Below, in pieces: positions 10,511-19,478 of a stretch of 64,000 bases of DNA. Source of the stretch: Nephrocerus scutellatus (Eukaryota > Arthropoda > Insecta > Diptera > Pipunculidae); the NCBI GenBank assembly GCA_947095585.1, contig OX352762.1:43760018-43824017 (forward strand). The letters run 5' to 3'. The stretch's first letter is position 1. Every line of letters begins with the position of its first letter. Below the pieces are notes generated by a model that saw nothing but the letters and a program-made list of their open reading frames with translations, did not search any database and had not been told where the DNA came from. The position numbers and the translations under genes were made by a program.

Positions 10511-10579
10511 TTGTTGAATATTGTTGAAAATTGGAAATTCCGTCAGTGCCCGATGATTTTTTAGAGTTTCCACTCATAA

Positions 10580-11155
10580 TTAAATCACTGACAACTGCTG
10601 TCCCTGTAAACATATCCACGTCAACGGGTGCCTAGCGGGATTGTCTTCACTGAACTGCACTTCAAAATTTCTTGGGGAAGTTGTGTCTTCCACAAGACTT
10701 TCAACCTGCTCTACAAAATCTTGAAGATGAGTTGCTGATTGGTCCGTAAAGCTCCTTTCGATATGACAAGCAAAGGCTTCGGCTTTTTCAAGAGGACTGG
10801 ATGCTACTTGCTCTCCAAACGTGATACTTTCTGGAATGGAAATACGTTTTCGGATCACAGAATTCAGCTTTTTAAAAGCATCCGGGCCTGGTTTGATGTT
10901 CTGAAGTCGTTTGGTCAGTTCATCTTCCTGGTAACTTCGCACAGCTTGACGTAGCATGATTGCTGTACAACGCAGTTGCGAAAATACAGACTGATATTCG
11001 TCATTAACAGTGTTGAGAGTCCTGTTGAAGATCCTACGAAGGCGTTTCCTTAGCCTTTGCTTGTGAGCATATATTGCCTGAATATTTTCAGGTAGATGTT
11101 GAAATCGATCCCTGCTAGAACGAACAGTTTTCTGCCGATCTATGGCTGTGTTCAC
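10580..11155 (-). pseudogene. Jockey-like ORF2 linker between endonuclease and RT
   Basis: An Arg/Lys-rich region (KQRLRKRLRRIF) and a predicted helical stretch link the endonuclease to RT. The frame is open from about 11245 to 10580 (about 220 codons, 11155 being an internal Met). At 10580 it stops; the conserved KxxGxDGI block follows in another frame with a small deletion before RT. Confidence 0.7.
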
Positions 11156-11245
11156 TGAAGTCTCAAAATTTCTAATAGCATCATCAATTTCATTATTCTC
11201 CAGATTTCTACATGCCGCTGGAATTTGTAGTCCAGCTTCGACTTC

Positions 11246-11830
11246 TCATCTAAACCGGTTCCAGTTTATTTTCGTAAAGTTGACGTGTAGTTCAGGTGTT
11301 GGGGTAACTTGCACAATTCGCTGATTCAACCTCACTCGAAGCTCAATGGCCAAATGATCCGAATCACTATCATGTGCAAAACAGGAATAATTCCTTAATT
11401 CCGGCAGAATGTTGACGAAATTTGTCGTTGCCAAGAAGAAATCCAGCATGGATGGTGTCCGAGGATATGTCTTCCGGGGCTGTGAAACAACAGCCATGGT
11501 ATGGTGCTGGGGATTTGAATCCAGCCAATCTGCAATAGCCTTTCCTTGATTGTTGTACACTTCATCTTGCCATCGGGTGTGCCTAGCGTTAAAATCCCCT
11601 CCAACCACACAGTATGTGTGCCCAGAAGAGATACCGCAGACAATTTGCAGATTCCGTTGAATGTTTTCCCTCGTTGCATTACAGTGATTGTACACTGATA
11701 TCACTATCAAGGTCTCAACCTCGTTGACTTTGATGCTGACAGCTGGTGCTTCCATGCTACGCAAACCACTGATTTTCACCTTTTCGCCTGCCATAATGTT
11801 CCTGATAAGGACTCGTCTTGTAATTGTCTT
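11246..11830 (-). pseudogene. Jockey-like AP-endonuclease domain, 5' truncated
   Basis: Endonuclease/exonuclease/phosphatase fold that nicks target DNA. Visible: VVGGDFNARHTRW (Asp-x-Asn), the MLDFFL block and DSDHLAIEL (Ser-Asp-His). The N-terminal Asn and Glu residues of the active site are lost with the 5' truncation near 11840. A frame change near 11245 separates it from the linker. Confidence 0.85.
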
Positions 11831-11840
11831 GCTGCTATTA

Positions 11841-12042
11841 TGCTTCTACTTGCCGCCTTTTTGGAAGCGCTGGATAATGCCGCCGTCACCGTAGGATGCC
11901 TCATTGTGGGGTGTCTTTTAAAGTTTGTAATTGCTCCCCCTTCATAGGATAGCTCACTTTTACACAGGTCACATCTGGCTTTATTACCATCAATTTCAGT
12001 AAAATGTAGCCAAATTTCACTACGCTAACGCGACAAAGCCAT
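11841..12042 (-). pseudogene. hAT transposase BED zinc finger
   Basis: The minus-strand ATG at 12042 starts a frame with a TAG at codon 6, then EIWLHFTEIDGN and the finger ARCDLCKSEL...FKRHPTMRHP (Cys-x2-Cys, His-x4-His), the hallmark of BED domains in hAT and ZBED proteins, which bind DNA near the transposon ends. An Ala/Ser-rich linker begins and is cut by the Jockey insertion near 11840. It is broken by the early stop and the missing catalytic part. Confidence 0.82.
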
Positions 12043-12179
12043 TTTATATTATATTATGGTAAATTGTAAAAAAGTTATATAGGTAAAAACTTAGTTATAG
12101 TTATGTTTAAAATTTAAATTAAAATTCAAAATTAACTGACACCCTGTGAGATAGTTTAAAGATATGAGTTTCTAGTGCT

Positions 12180-12477
12180 GAAATTTTTTTTTCTCTAGGA
12201 AAAATTCAAATATGTATTAACAAAAATTATACATTGAAATTGTAATTTATGATTGTAATTTATGTTTTTACGTTTTCATGATGATTTTTTTTTGTCATCT
12301 TCACTTTTTGTTATATATTTTAAAAAATTAGCCTATATAGTTCTTATTCTTTCCGAAACAGTAAAACAAACTAGTTCAATAGGAAGCTTCTCGATAAAAT
12401 AAAAGTAAAAATTTGTAAATGTTGTTCAAATTAATTTTTTGGTTTTCTTTTTTTACACTACCAGATTTGCAACAACA
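12180..12477 (+). repeat. Probable BEL-B 5' LTR end
   Basis: Very A/T-rich sequence ending AACAACA three bases before the primer site. Its left border cannot be placed because the 3' LTR is missing. 12043-12180 holds no gene I can support. Confidence 0.4.
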
Positions 12478-12480
12478 TTT

Positions 12481-12500
12481 TGGTGCCGACACCCGGGAAC
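12481..12500 (+). promoter_or_regulatory. BEL-B primer binding site
   Basis: TGGTGCCGACACCCGGGAAC begins with TGG, the complement of a tRNA CCA end, and follows an LTR-like ...ACA end. The tRNA species is not clear to me. Confidence 0.6.
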
Positions 12501-12639
12501 ATCATTTTTGTATTCCTAATCAGTGTAATTTCATTTATAATTATTATAATTGCGTGTGTACACTCTCTTTTATTAATATTCACGTTCCGTAATCTCGATT
12601 ATTATATCGCTACTTGACCGACGCGAATTACATATTGGC

Positions 12640-12896
12640 ATAACGATAAATTCAAAAAGCGGTATAACAAGAAGAAATACTCGGTCAAGGAACTAATCGA
12701 ATTGTTTTTAAATCAAACCACAGTAACTGTTGTTGGTTACAAACAATTAAGAGCAATTTGTGACACATCCGACGAAGTAATAAGAGGGTTGCAGGCTCTT
12801 GGACCAGAATGGCAATGGCGCGATCTTTGGCTTGTTCATCTTTTAACAAAGAAAAAAAAAAGTATTGTTATTCAAGTTTTTATTTTATTTGAGTAG
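12640..12896 (+). pseudogene. BEL-B gag, DUF1759-like fragment
   Basis: The frame carries the BEL gag block GYKQLRAICDTSDEVIRG and RDLWLVHLLTKK, matching in pattern the equivalent block of BEL-A gag (KLHDQTDETIRG, HPWLIYILLQK at about 46030-45920). It ends where the CR1-like LINE begins. The zinc knuckles of the same gag are found beyond that LINE at 16519. 12501-12639 holds the leader and start of gag, with no clean frame. Confidence 0.7.
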
Positions 12897-12951
12897 TTTT
12901 TAGAAGTAGAATTTTTATTGACTTTCTGTCTCAGTAGCTGTGCGTGCCTTT

Positions 12952-12982
12952 TTCGTTTGTTAGGACTGGTACTACAAACGAA
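12952..12982 (+). other. Hairpin in LINE 5' UTR
   Basis: TTCGTTTGT (12952-12960) pairs with ACAAACGAA (12974-12982), a 9-bp perfect stem. The deleted relatives keep the stem (about 30990-31020 and 38481-38511) although the loop differs. Confidence 0.6.
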
Positions 12983-13132
12983 TAAGTAACGTTTTCACTG
13001 TTGAGTGGTTGGTTCGTATAAATTCTTCTTATTATTGTTATTTATAATATTTTTTGATTTTTTATTTTATTATTATCTTATTTTACGTATATTTTCATCA
13101 TCTTGACGGGTTCGGTATTTTTAATTTGTAAA

Positions 13133-16021
13133 ATGAACTCTTATTTTGAAATTCATTTCACAAATATTCGCGGCATTAAAAGTAATTTCAACTCGATCGT
13201 AGCACATCTTGACGCGAATAAACCTGCGGTTCTAAGTTTATGTGAAACGCAGGCCTCTTATATGGGTTCCCCAAATGATTTTCAATGTCAGGGGTATTCT
13301 CGTGTCGACTGTTTGGTTCCTCATCGTGGGGTTATTTTATTTATACGAGAAGACATCAGTTTTAGTGTACCTAATTTTAATATTCCAAACAGTAATCCAA
13401 TGTTCAATACGATATGGATTGAAATTGTAATTTCAAACCATTCGATATTTATTTGTTCCCTTTATCGTAGTCATAATTTGTCACCTGATGACACTAATAT
13501 TGAGTTTAATTACTTATCAGACACAATAGACAAGATTTACCAATCATCACCAACATCAGAATTGGTAGTCTTGGGTGATTTTAATGTACACAATGATTCA
13601 TGGTTGACCTATTCAAATGGTAGAGATCGATCAGGTGAAACCGCTGAACTATTTTCAAATGTTAATCTTTTCACCCAACTCGTTGATAAGCCAACTAGGT
13701 ATCCCGATACTACTGGTCAATCACCTCACCTTTTAGATTTATTTCTTACAACTATGCCTGATAAATATTCAATTGATGTATCTGCTCCATTAGGTCTTTC
13801 TGACCATGCTTTGATAGTAGACAAATTTTCAATATCAACAGCCCTTATTGAGACTACAAGTATAAGGCTACTCTGGCACTATAAAAATGCTAACTGGGAG
13901 CTCCTGAACCAATTTTATAGCTCATTTGATTGGTCAACCTGTTTTTCTAGCAATAATGCTGATGAAGCATCACAACTTATCACGTCAACCATTTTGCTAG
14001 GAATGAAAAATTGCATTCCTTCTTCATTTAAAAAGAAAAATACTCATAAAAATAAATGGTTTAACGAACATTGCAGGTCAGCAGTCGCGTGTAAAAAAGC
14101 AGCCCATTTGGACTACGTTAATTGCACTTCTGAAGAAAGCCTTGTAAAGTTTCGAATAGCTAGAAATAGATCAAACGCAATATTGAAAAGGTCCAAAATA
14201 ATATATGACCTTAAGATTCGAGATAGCATGCGAAAAATTTTGGATTCTGATTCAAACAGTCGAAGCTTTTGGTCGTTTGCTGCATTGGTTAAAAGAAACT
14301 TTGCAGACAATACTTCGTCTATTCCTTCTTTATTTCATAATGGTATTCATTATAGAACTAATATTGAGAAAGCTAATCTCTTAGCTTCTCATTTCGCTGG
14401 TGCGTCTACTCTTCCTTTAACTAATCAAAGCCCCCCAATTCTCCCGAATCTAGGCCCAGGTATGTCTAAAATCTATTTTCGGAAACGGGTTGTTTCAAAG
14501 ATTCTGAAAGAACTTGACCCCAATAAAGCCACTGGCCCCGACGGTATTCCGCCATTAGTATTGAAAAGTTGTCATCTTACTTTGGCAAAACCGCTTAGCA
14601 AATTGTTTCATCTCTCAATGAAGACAGGTGTTTTTCCGTCAATTTGGAAAATAGCTAATATTCAACCCGTCCCGAAAAAAGGTGATAAATCGGCACCTAC
14701 GAACTACCGACCTATTGCTTTGTTGTCGGTTCTATCGAAGGTGATGGAATCTATCGTTAATTTCAGACTAATGAACTATCTGGATTCGAATGTTCTTTTA
14801 TCCGATGTGCAGTATGGATTTCGTAAAAATCGATCTTCAGGCGAACTAATGACGTACATGACTCATTGTTTGGAGCGAAGCATTGAAAACCTAGGTGAAT
14901 CAAGCGTTGTTTCCTTAGATATTGCTAAAGCTTTTGATAGAGTATCGCATGATTGTCTTATTAATAAGATTCGTGCGCTGAATTTACACTCCTCTCTCAT
15001 TACATGGATTGAGAATTATTTATGGAACCGTAAAATAAAAGTTGTATTAAATGGTATATCTTCAGATTTACATGGGATCAATGCTGGCGTGCCTCAAGGA
15101 TCATCCTTGTCTCCCACGCTCTTCTTGATATATATCAACGACATGTTGTCTTCTACAACCTGTGATATCCATTCATTTGCTGATGATACAACACTATCGG
15201 CCTCCATTGAGTTTGAAAATCAAAATGAATGCAATTCTCGCTTGAATGGTTCGCGTGAATTAATGAATTTGACTATTCTGTCTAATATTCAAATCATTCT
15301 TGATTGGGGCATTTCTAACAGAGTAGAATTTAACGCTAATAAATTCCAGTCTTGCCTTTTTTCTCAGAAGACATCTCAACATTATGTTCCTCCTGTTATT
15401 AATGGTACCTCTATTGCGAGATCTGATTCACTTAAGTTGTTAGGTTTAAAAGTATAAAGTGATCTTTCCTGGAAAGAACATATTTATGAAATTTCAAAAA
15501 GAGCTAGCCAATGTTTAGGCTTCATAAGACGTTGTAACTTCTACTTCACTCCCTCTGAAGTGTTAAGATTATATAAATCTTATGTTAGACCAATTTTAGA
15601 ATTTAATTCATATGTGTGGGGTGGTGCTCCAAGATCGCATTTGGTTCATCTTGATGGTGTTCAGAATAGAGTTATCCGTTTGATAAACGATGTAACCATT
15701 ACTTCGTCTCTTGATACTTTGGAGCACAGACGAAATGTAGGAGCTTTATCTGTTTTCTATAAATTTTACAACGGTAAATGTTCTTTAGAAACCCGTTCTC
15801 TAGTTCCTGGGCCTTTTCTCAGTAACGTAAACACTCGTTTAAGGTGCAATCAACATAGATTTGCCTTAAATTTTTTTTATGTAGAACCCAACACTTTAAA
15901 TCCTCCTTTTTTCCGAGAGTCTCTTCGATGTGGAATCAATTGGTCGAACACGTGTTTCCAGAATCTTATAATCTGCAGGCGTTCAAATTAGCCGTTAACA
16001 ACTTCTTGAAGGATGATGGTT
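13133..16021 (+). pseudogene. LINE endonuclease-reverse transcriptase ORF (one stop, one frameshift)
   Basis: ATG at 13133. Endonuclease, residues about 1-245: HFTNIRG, LCETQA, LGDFNVHND, LLDLFL and GLSDHALI. RT, about 440-790: PNKATGPDGIPP, YRPIALLSVL, QYGFRKNRSSG, SLDIAKAFDRVSHD (motif A Asp intact), GVPQGSSLSPTLFLIYIND, SFADDTTLSA. A single TAA at 15455-15457 interrupts; the same frame continues at once and runs to about 15900. A one-base loss in a T run near 15905-15912 shifts the last 40 codons, which end at the TAA at 16019-16021. With two lesions in about 960 codons it decayed recently. Confidence 0.88.
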
Positions 16022-16425
16022 AAAGTATTCATAAGTTGTTTCTTAATATATATAAAAAAAAAAAATAAATTGTTTATCAGTATTTTTTAAATTATTTTTA
16101 TAATTTGTAATATTTTCTTGGTCAAGGTTTTTTGTAGTTTTCCCTGACCATGATTCATTGATAAAAGTATTTGGACTCGCGTCGTTCTAAAGTCGTGTTC
16201 GTTTTTCGTATTGCTTTTCCAATGAATCAGGGAGAATTCTGAGAAATTAAATTGAAACCGGCTACAAACGTGAGGAATGTGATATATTGTAATTCACATT
16301 CTTTCGATTTTTATATTATTTTGAATTTAAAAAAGGGCTTAGCCCAACTTATTGCCGTGACGTAAGTCATTCAGGGAGTCATCCCTTGGCAATAAGTCTC
16401 TATATAAAAAAAAAAAAAAAAAAGA
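16022..16425 (+). other. LINE 3' UTR and poly(A)
   Basis: Contains TTGGTCAAGG...CCCTGACCATGA, GGCTACAAACGTGAGGAATG and GGGCTTAGCCCAACTTATTG, ending in an A run. The same blocks occur, reversed, at 30564-30860 and 38057-38360, which defines the 3' end of the family. Confidence 0.8.
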
Positions 16426-16429
16426 GTTC

Positions 16430-16867
16430 ATACAGACACAACTAATTACAATAATTTTATAATGTGCAATGCGACTTATTATCCTACATTTAAGTGTTTT
16501 AGGTTCAACAGGCTGAACTTATTGGACAACAAACAAACCCATAGCAATCAACAATTTGTGCCAAAATTGTCTTAATTCTAATCATGATGTCGATACTTGT
16601 CCAAGCTCTAGCCGATTTTTCAAATGTTGGGATAAACATCACACGCTACTCCATCCCAGTAATGTATACACTGGCAATTAAAATAAACCTGTATGCTTAG
16701 CAAAACAAAACCAAACGTCATCAAATTACTTCAACATAATTGACGAATCTGCAATTAACAAGGATGGTACTTCAATAAACAAGTTTCGAATATCTCCAAT
16801 CAACAATCCGACTTCAATAAACAAATCAGAAGATTTTAACCTATCAAGCAATTCTCAGATTTAAGAA
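16430..16867 (+). pseudogene. BEL-B gag zinc-knuckle region
   Basis: Frame reads LCQNCLNSNHDVDTC then FFKCWDKHHTLLHPSN (near 16555-16665), the Cys/His pattern that ends BEL gag and binds RNA; the first Cys of the second knuckle is replaced (SRFFKC). It follows directly on the poly(A) of the LINE inserted in the upstream gag. Stops near 16520 and 16680 break the frame; an Asn/Ser-rich stretch then runs to the RTE insertion. Confidence 0.7.
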
Positions 16868-18550
16868 TTTTCTCATGGAACGTACGCTCACTGTATAGAG
16901 CTCGAGCTGTACAGCAGCTGGCCGATATCCTGTCTAAATATAAGGCTGACATAACTCCAATCCAGGAGATGCGGTGGACAGGGAATGGTGTCTTACAAAA
17001 ATTAGAATATGACATATATTACAGCTGTCATGCAAGACATCATGTGCTCGGGGTGGGGTTTCTAGTCAGAAAAAAATGAAACCCACCGTTATCGGCTTTA
17101 AAGGAATAAATGAACGGCTATGCACCCTTCGCGTGCGGGGCAAATTTAAAAACAGAAGCCTCATAAATGTTCACGAACCTACAGAGAATTCCCCAGATGA
17201 TGAAAAAGAAGAATTCTTTGAATCAGTCGCACGGGAACTCCATGCCTGCCCTCAGTATGATGTAAAAATCATTCTGGGGGATATGAATGCTAAAATAGGT
17301 AGGGAGCCAGTATTCAGGCAGTACATTGGCACCCATAGCTTACACGAGAACACTAATGACAATGGACAACGAGTCATAGAGATGGCAGCAAGCAATTATT
17401 TGGTCGTTGTGACTACAAGGTTTGCGCGTAAATATATCCACAAAGCCACCTGGGTAGCCCCCGATGGAGCCACTCGCCAGATAGACCACGTGTTGATAGA
17501 CCGCCGCCACAACCCGAACCTGATGACGGTACGAACGTACCGAGGTGCCAACGTCGACTTGGACCACTACCTTGTTGGTATGGTGCTCCGAGCGCGGATT
17601 CCATCATCACGAAAGACTGCATCCGTGAATCAGATTCGAGTCAATACGGCTGCCCTTTCCAATGAAGAGACCAGAAAAAACTACGGTCAAGCGATAAGAC
17701 TCGCCCTAAATGCAGGGAGTGTAAGTCCTAGGGCTGAGATGCCGGGCGTAGAAGAGAAATGGACACGCCTTAAGAATACTGTCATTAGTACTGCTGACTC
17801 CATCTAAGGCAGTAGTCGTAAAGATTGGAACGACTGGTTGCGTACCGAGCAATGCAACAATCTCATAGAACGCGGTAGAAGAATCTCGTCCGTGAACTGG
17901 AACAGTACAGAGAGCAGTGACCGCACCAGGCGCGGAAGTTCTACCAAAGAGTTCGCGATATGACGCAATATACACCGCGTTGCACATATTGCAAGGACAA
18001 AGAGGGTAATCTGATCGCCGATTTTAAAGGCATCTTAGAGCGATGGGAAGAGCACTTTCATGAGCTGCTAAATTGCCATCTAGCTGAGGAATTGGAGGCT
18101 CCACCAATGACCGAAGATCGTACTATGCTGCCGCCACATTGCATATGAAATAAGAGTGCAAGTATGGGAAGAAGAAGCTATGCCAGAACAATGGCGAAGA
18201 TTTTCTCCTCTATCCTTCAAGACAGGATAGCACCATACGCTTAAGTCATCATTGGTCCATACCAGTGTGGCTTCATCCCAGGCAAATCAACAACTAATCA
18301 GATTTACACCCTAAGGCAGGTGATGGAAAAATGTCTAGAGTTTCAAAACTCACTACGCCATCTTTTTATAGACTTTAAAGCCGCTTATGATAGCATAGCC
18401 AGAGTAGCACTTTATAAAGCCATGAGAGAACTCGGCATCCCAAATAAACTGACACAACTATGTAGGTTGACCATGACGAATGTTATAAGGGGATGGACTG
18501 GCCTGCGTCCTCTTTAACCTGGCGTTGGAGAAAGTAATCCGAGACTCTGA
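16868..18550 (+). pseudogene. RTE endonuclease and N-terminal RT
   Basis: Endonuclease: FSWNVRSLYRAR, QEMRWTGNG, LGDMNAKIGRE, IDHVLIDRR and DLDHYLVG, the pattern of RTE/BovB elements. The frame changes near 17075 and stops at 17805; the linker (18000-18150) reads LERWEEHFHELLN. RT begins QCGFIPGKSTTNQI and LFIDFKAAYDSI (motif A Asp kept). Near 18490 about 20 codons around the RQGD block are lost. TAA at 18242 and other stops show decay. Confidence 0.85.
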
Positions 18551-19478
18551 TGTAAAGGTAATAGCAATGTAAAGGCATGATCGCCATGTAATGGTAATAG
18601 CAATGTAATGGCAATGCTATTTAGGGCAGGATCGCCATGTAAAGGTATGCGGAATTTAATGGTATGAGCTGTTTAGATCAGGATCGCCATGTAAAGGATA
18701 ACGCTCGTTCTTTACTTAGTCCTCCACTAGTCTTGGCTATTTCGCCTTCGACTTAGACCTCTAGGCAGTTTCCTGCACTTAAGGTGGGATTCCAATTAGA
18801 GTGGATCTTTTTGATACCTGTAGAATTTAAGGCTCGCAAGCCTAATAAAATGCCGGTGGTATAAGTTTGACGTTCTATTTCGAAGTAATCTTTATTGGAT
18901 AATTGTTGCTTATTTATAGGTGTTCAAAGACTTAAAAACATACTACATAATTGAATAAGAATATAAAATGTACACACATGCATACTAGTTTAGATCGATT
19001 AGTGCTGGTCAGCATTTTGGTATTATTGCATACCAAACACTCTTAATTGCTTTAGGTCGCTTGCCTATATTGCTGATGTGACATATTTACTAGCACAGGC
19101 AAGTGACCTATTTTGTTTATAATTTTATTGCATGCTCGGTCAGTGCCATGCACAGCAAAGTTAAGTGACCGAACGTTATTTACTTTTTTATGATCAGCGC
19201 TCGCTTGCCTATAATGCTTTCTGTGCATTTTGTTGTCATAGGCTAACGACCGCCGATCGTACTCTCATTACTTTGTATGCTGTCATGCTCAGGCATGGAG
19301 TGTGCCAACAAAGTAATAATACTCTTTTTTTTCTTCGTTCACTCGTTGATTGTTTATGCTGTAATATTTTAATTGCGGTTCATATGCAGAAGGCAATATG
19401 AGGAATGCAATTAATTGTAGGAATAAAGAATCGATCTAACCTTGAATACAATGTTAGCGCTGGTATGCTCCCTTCACA
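18551..19478 (+). repeat. Left terminal direct repeat (928 bp)
   Basis: Matches 22375-23209 nearly base for base, but its first about 190 bp hold extra copies of a short subrepeat (GGATCGCCATGTAAAGG near 18624 and 18685) that make it about 93 bp longer. It carries a series of stem-loops (19054-19317) and ATTGTAGGAATAAAGAATCG near the end, where AATAAA (19423) may serve as a polyadenylation signal. GTATAA near 18857 is the closest to a TATA box. Confidence 0.85.
19054..19317. other. Run of four stem-loops in the terminal repeat
   Basis: Arms: 19054-19066/19097-19109 (AGGTCGCTTGCCT, one G-T pair), 19136-19142/19166-19172 (TCGGTCA), 19201-19212/19238-19249 (TCGCTTGCCTAT, 10 of 12) and 19267-19276/19308-19317 (ATTACTTTGT, perfect). 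The first and third left arms share CGCTTGCCTATA, so the array looks like a duplicated hairpin pair. It recurs in the right repeat (about 22785-23050) and at 35133-35398. Confidence 0.65.

Larger units (their letters stand above)
8945..11840 (-). mobile_element. Jockey-like LINE inserted in the hAT transposase gene
   Basis: Minus strand: AP-endonuclease, linker and reverse transcriptase domains, then a 3' UTR with a stem (GTCGG/CCGAC, 8963-8985). ORF1 and the endonuclease start are missing, so it is 5' truncated near 11840, where the hAT frame resumes. The 3' border (about 8945) is inferred from the resumed hAT linker. No poly(A) is obvious; the end is A/T-rich (TTAATAATAGTTATAAG). Confidence 0.8.
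12929..16425 (+). mobile_element. CR1-like LINE (EN-RT), inserted in BEL-B gag
   Basis: A 5' UTR with a hairpin, one long EN-RT frame, a 400-bp 3' UTR and an 18-base poly(A) (16407-16425). No ORF1 is seen. A centrally deleted relative on the minus strand at 30564-31170 and 38057-38665 shares its 5' UTR (from about 12929) and its whole 3' UTR, and extends about 130 bp further 5', so this copy is probably truncated at its 5' end. CR1 clade is a judgement from motif style; other Jockey-superfamily clades are possible. Confidence 0.82.
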
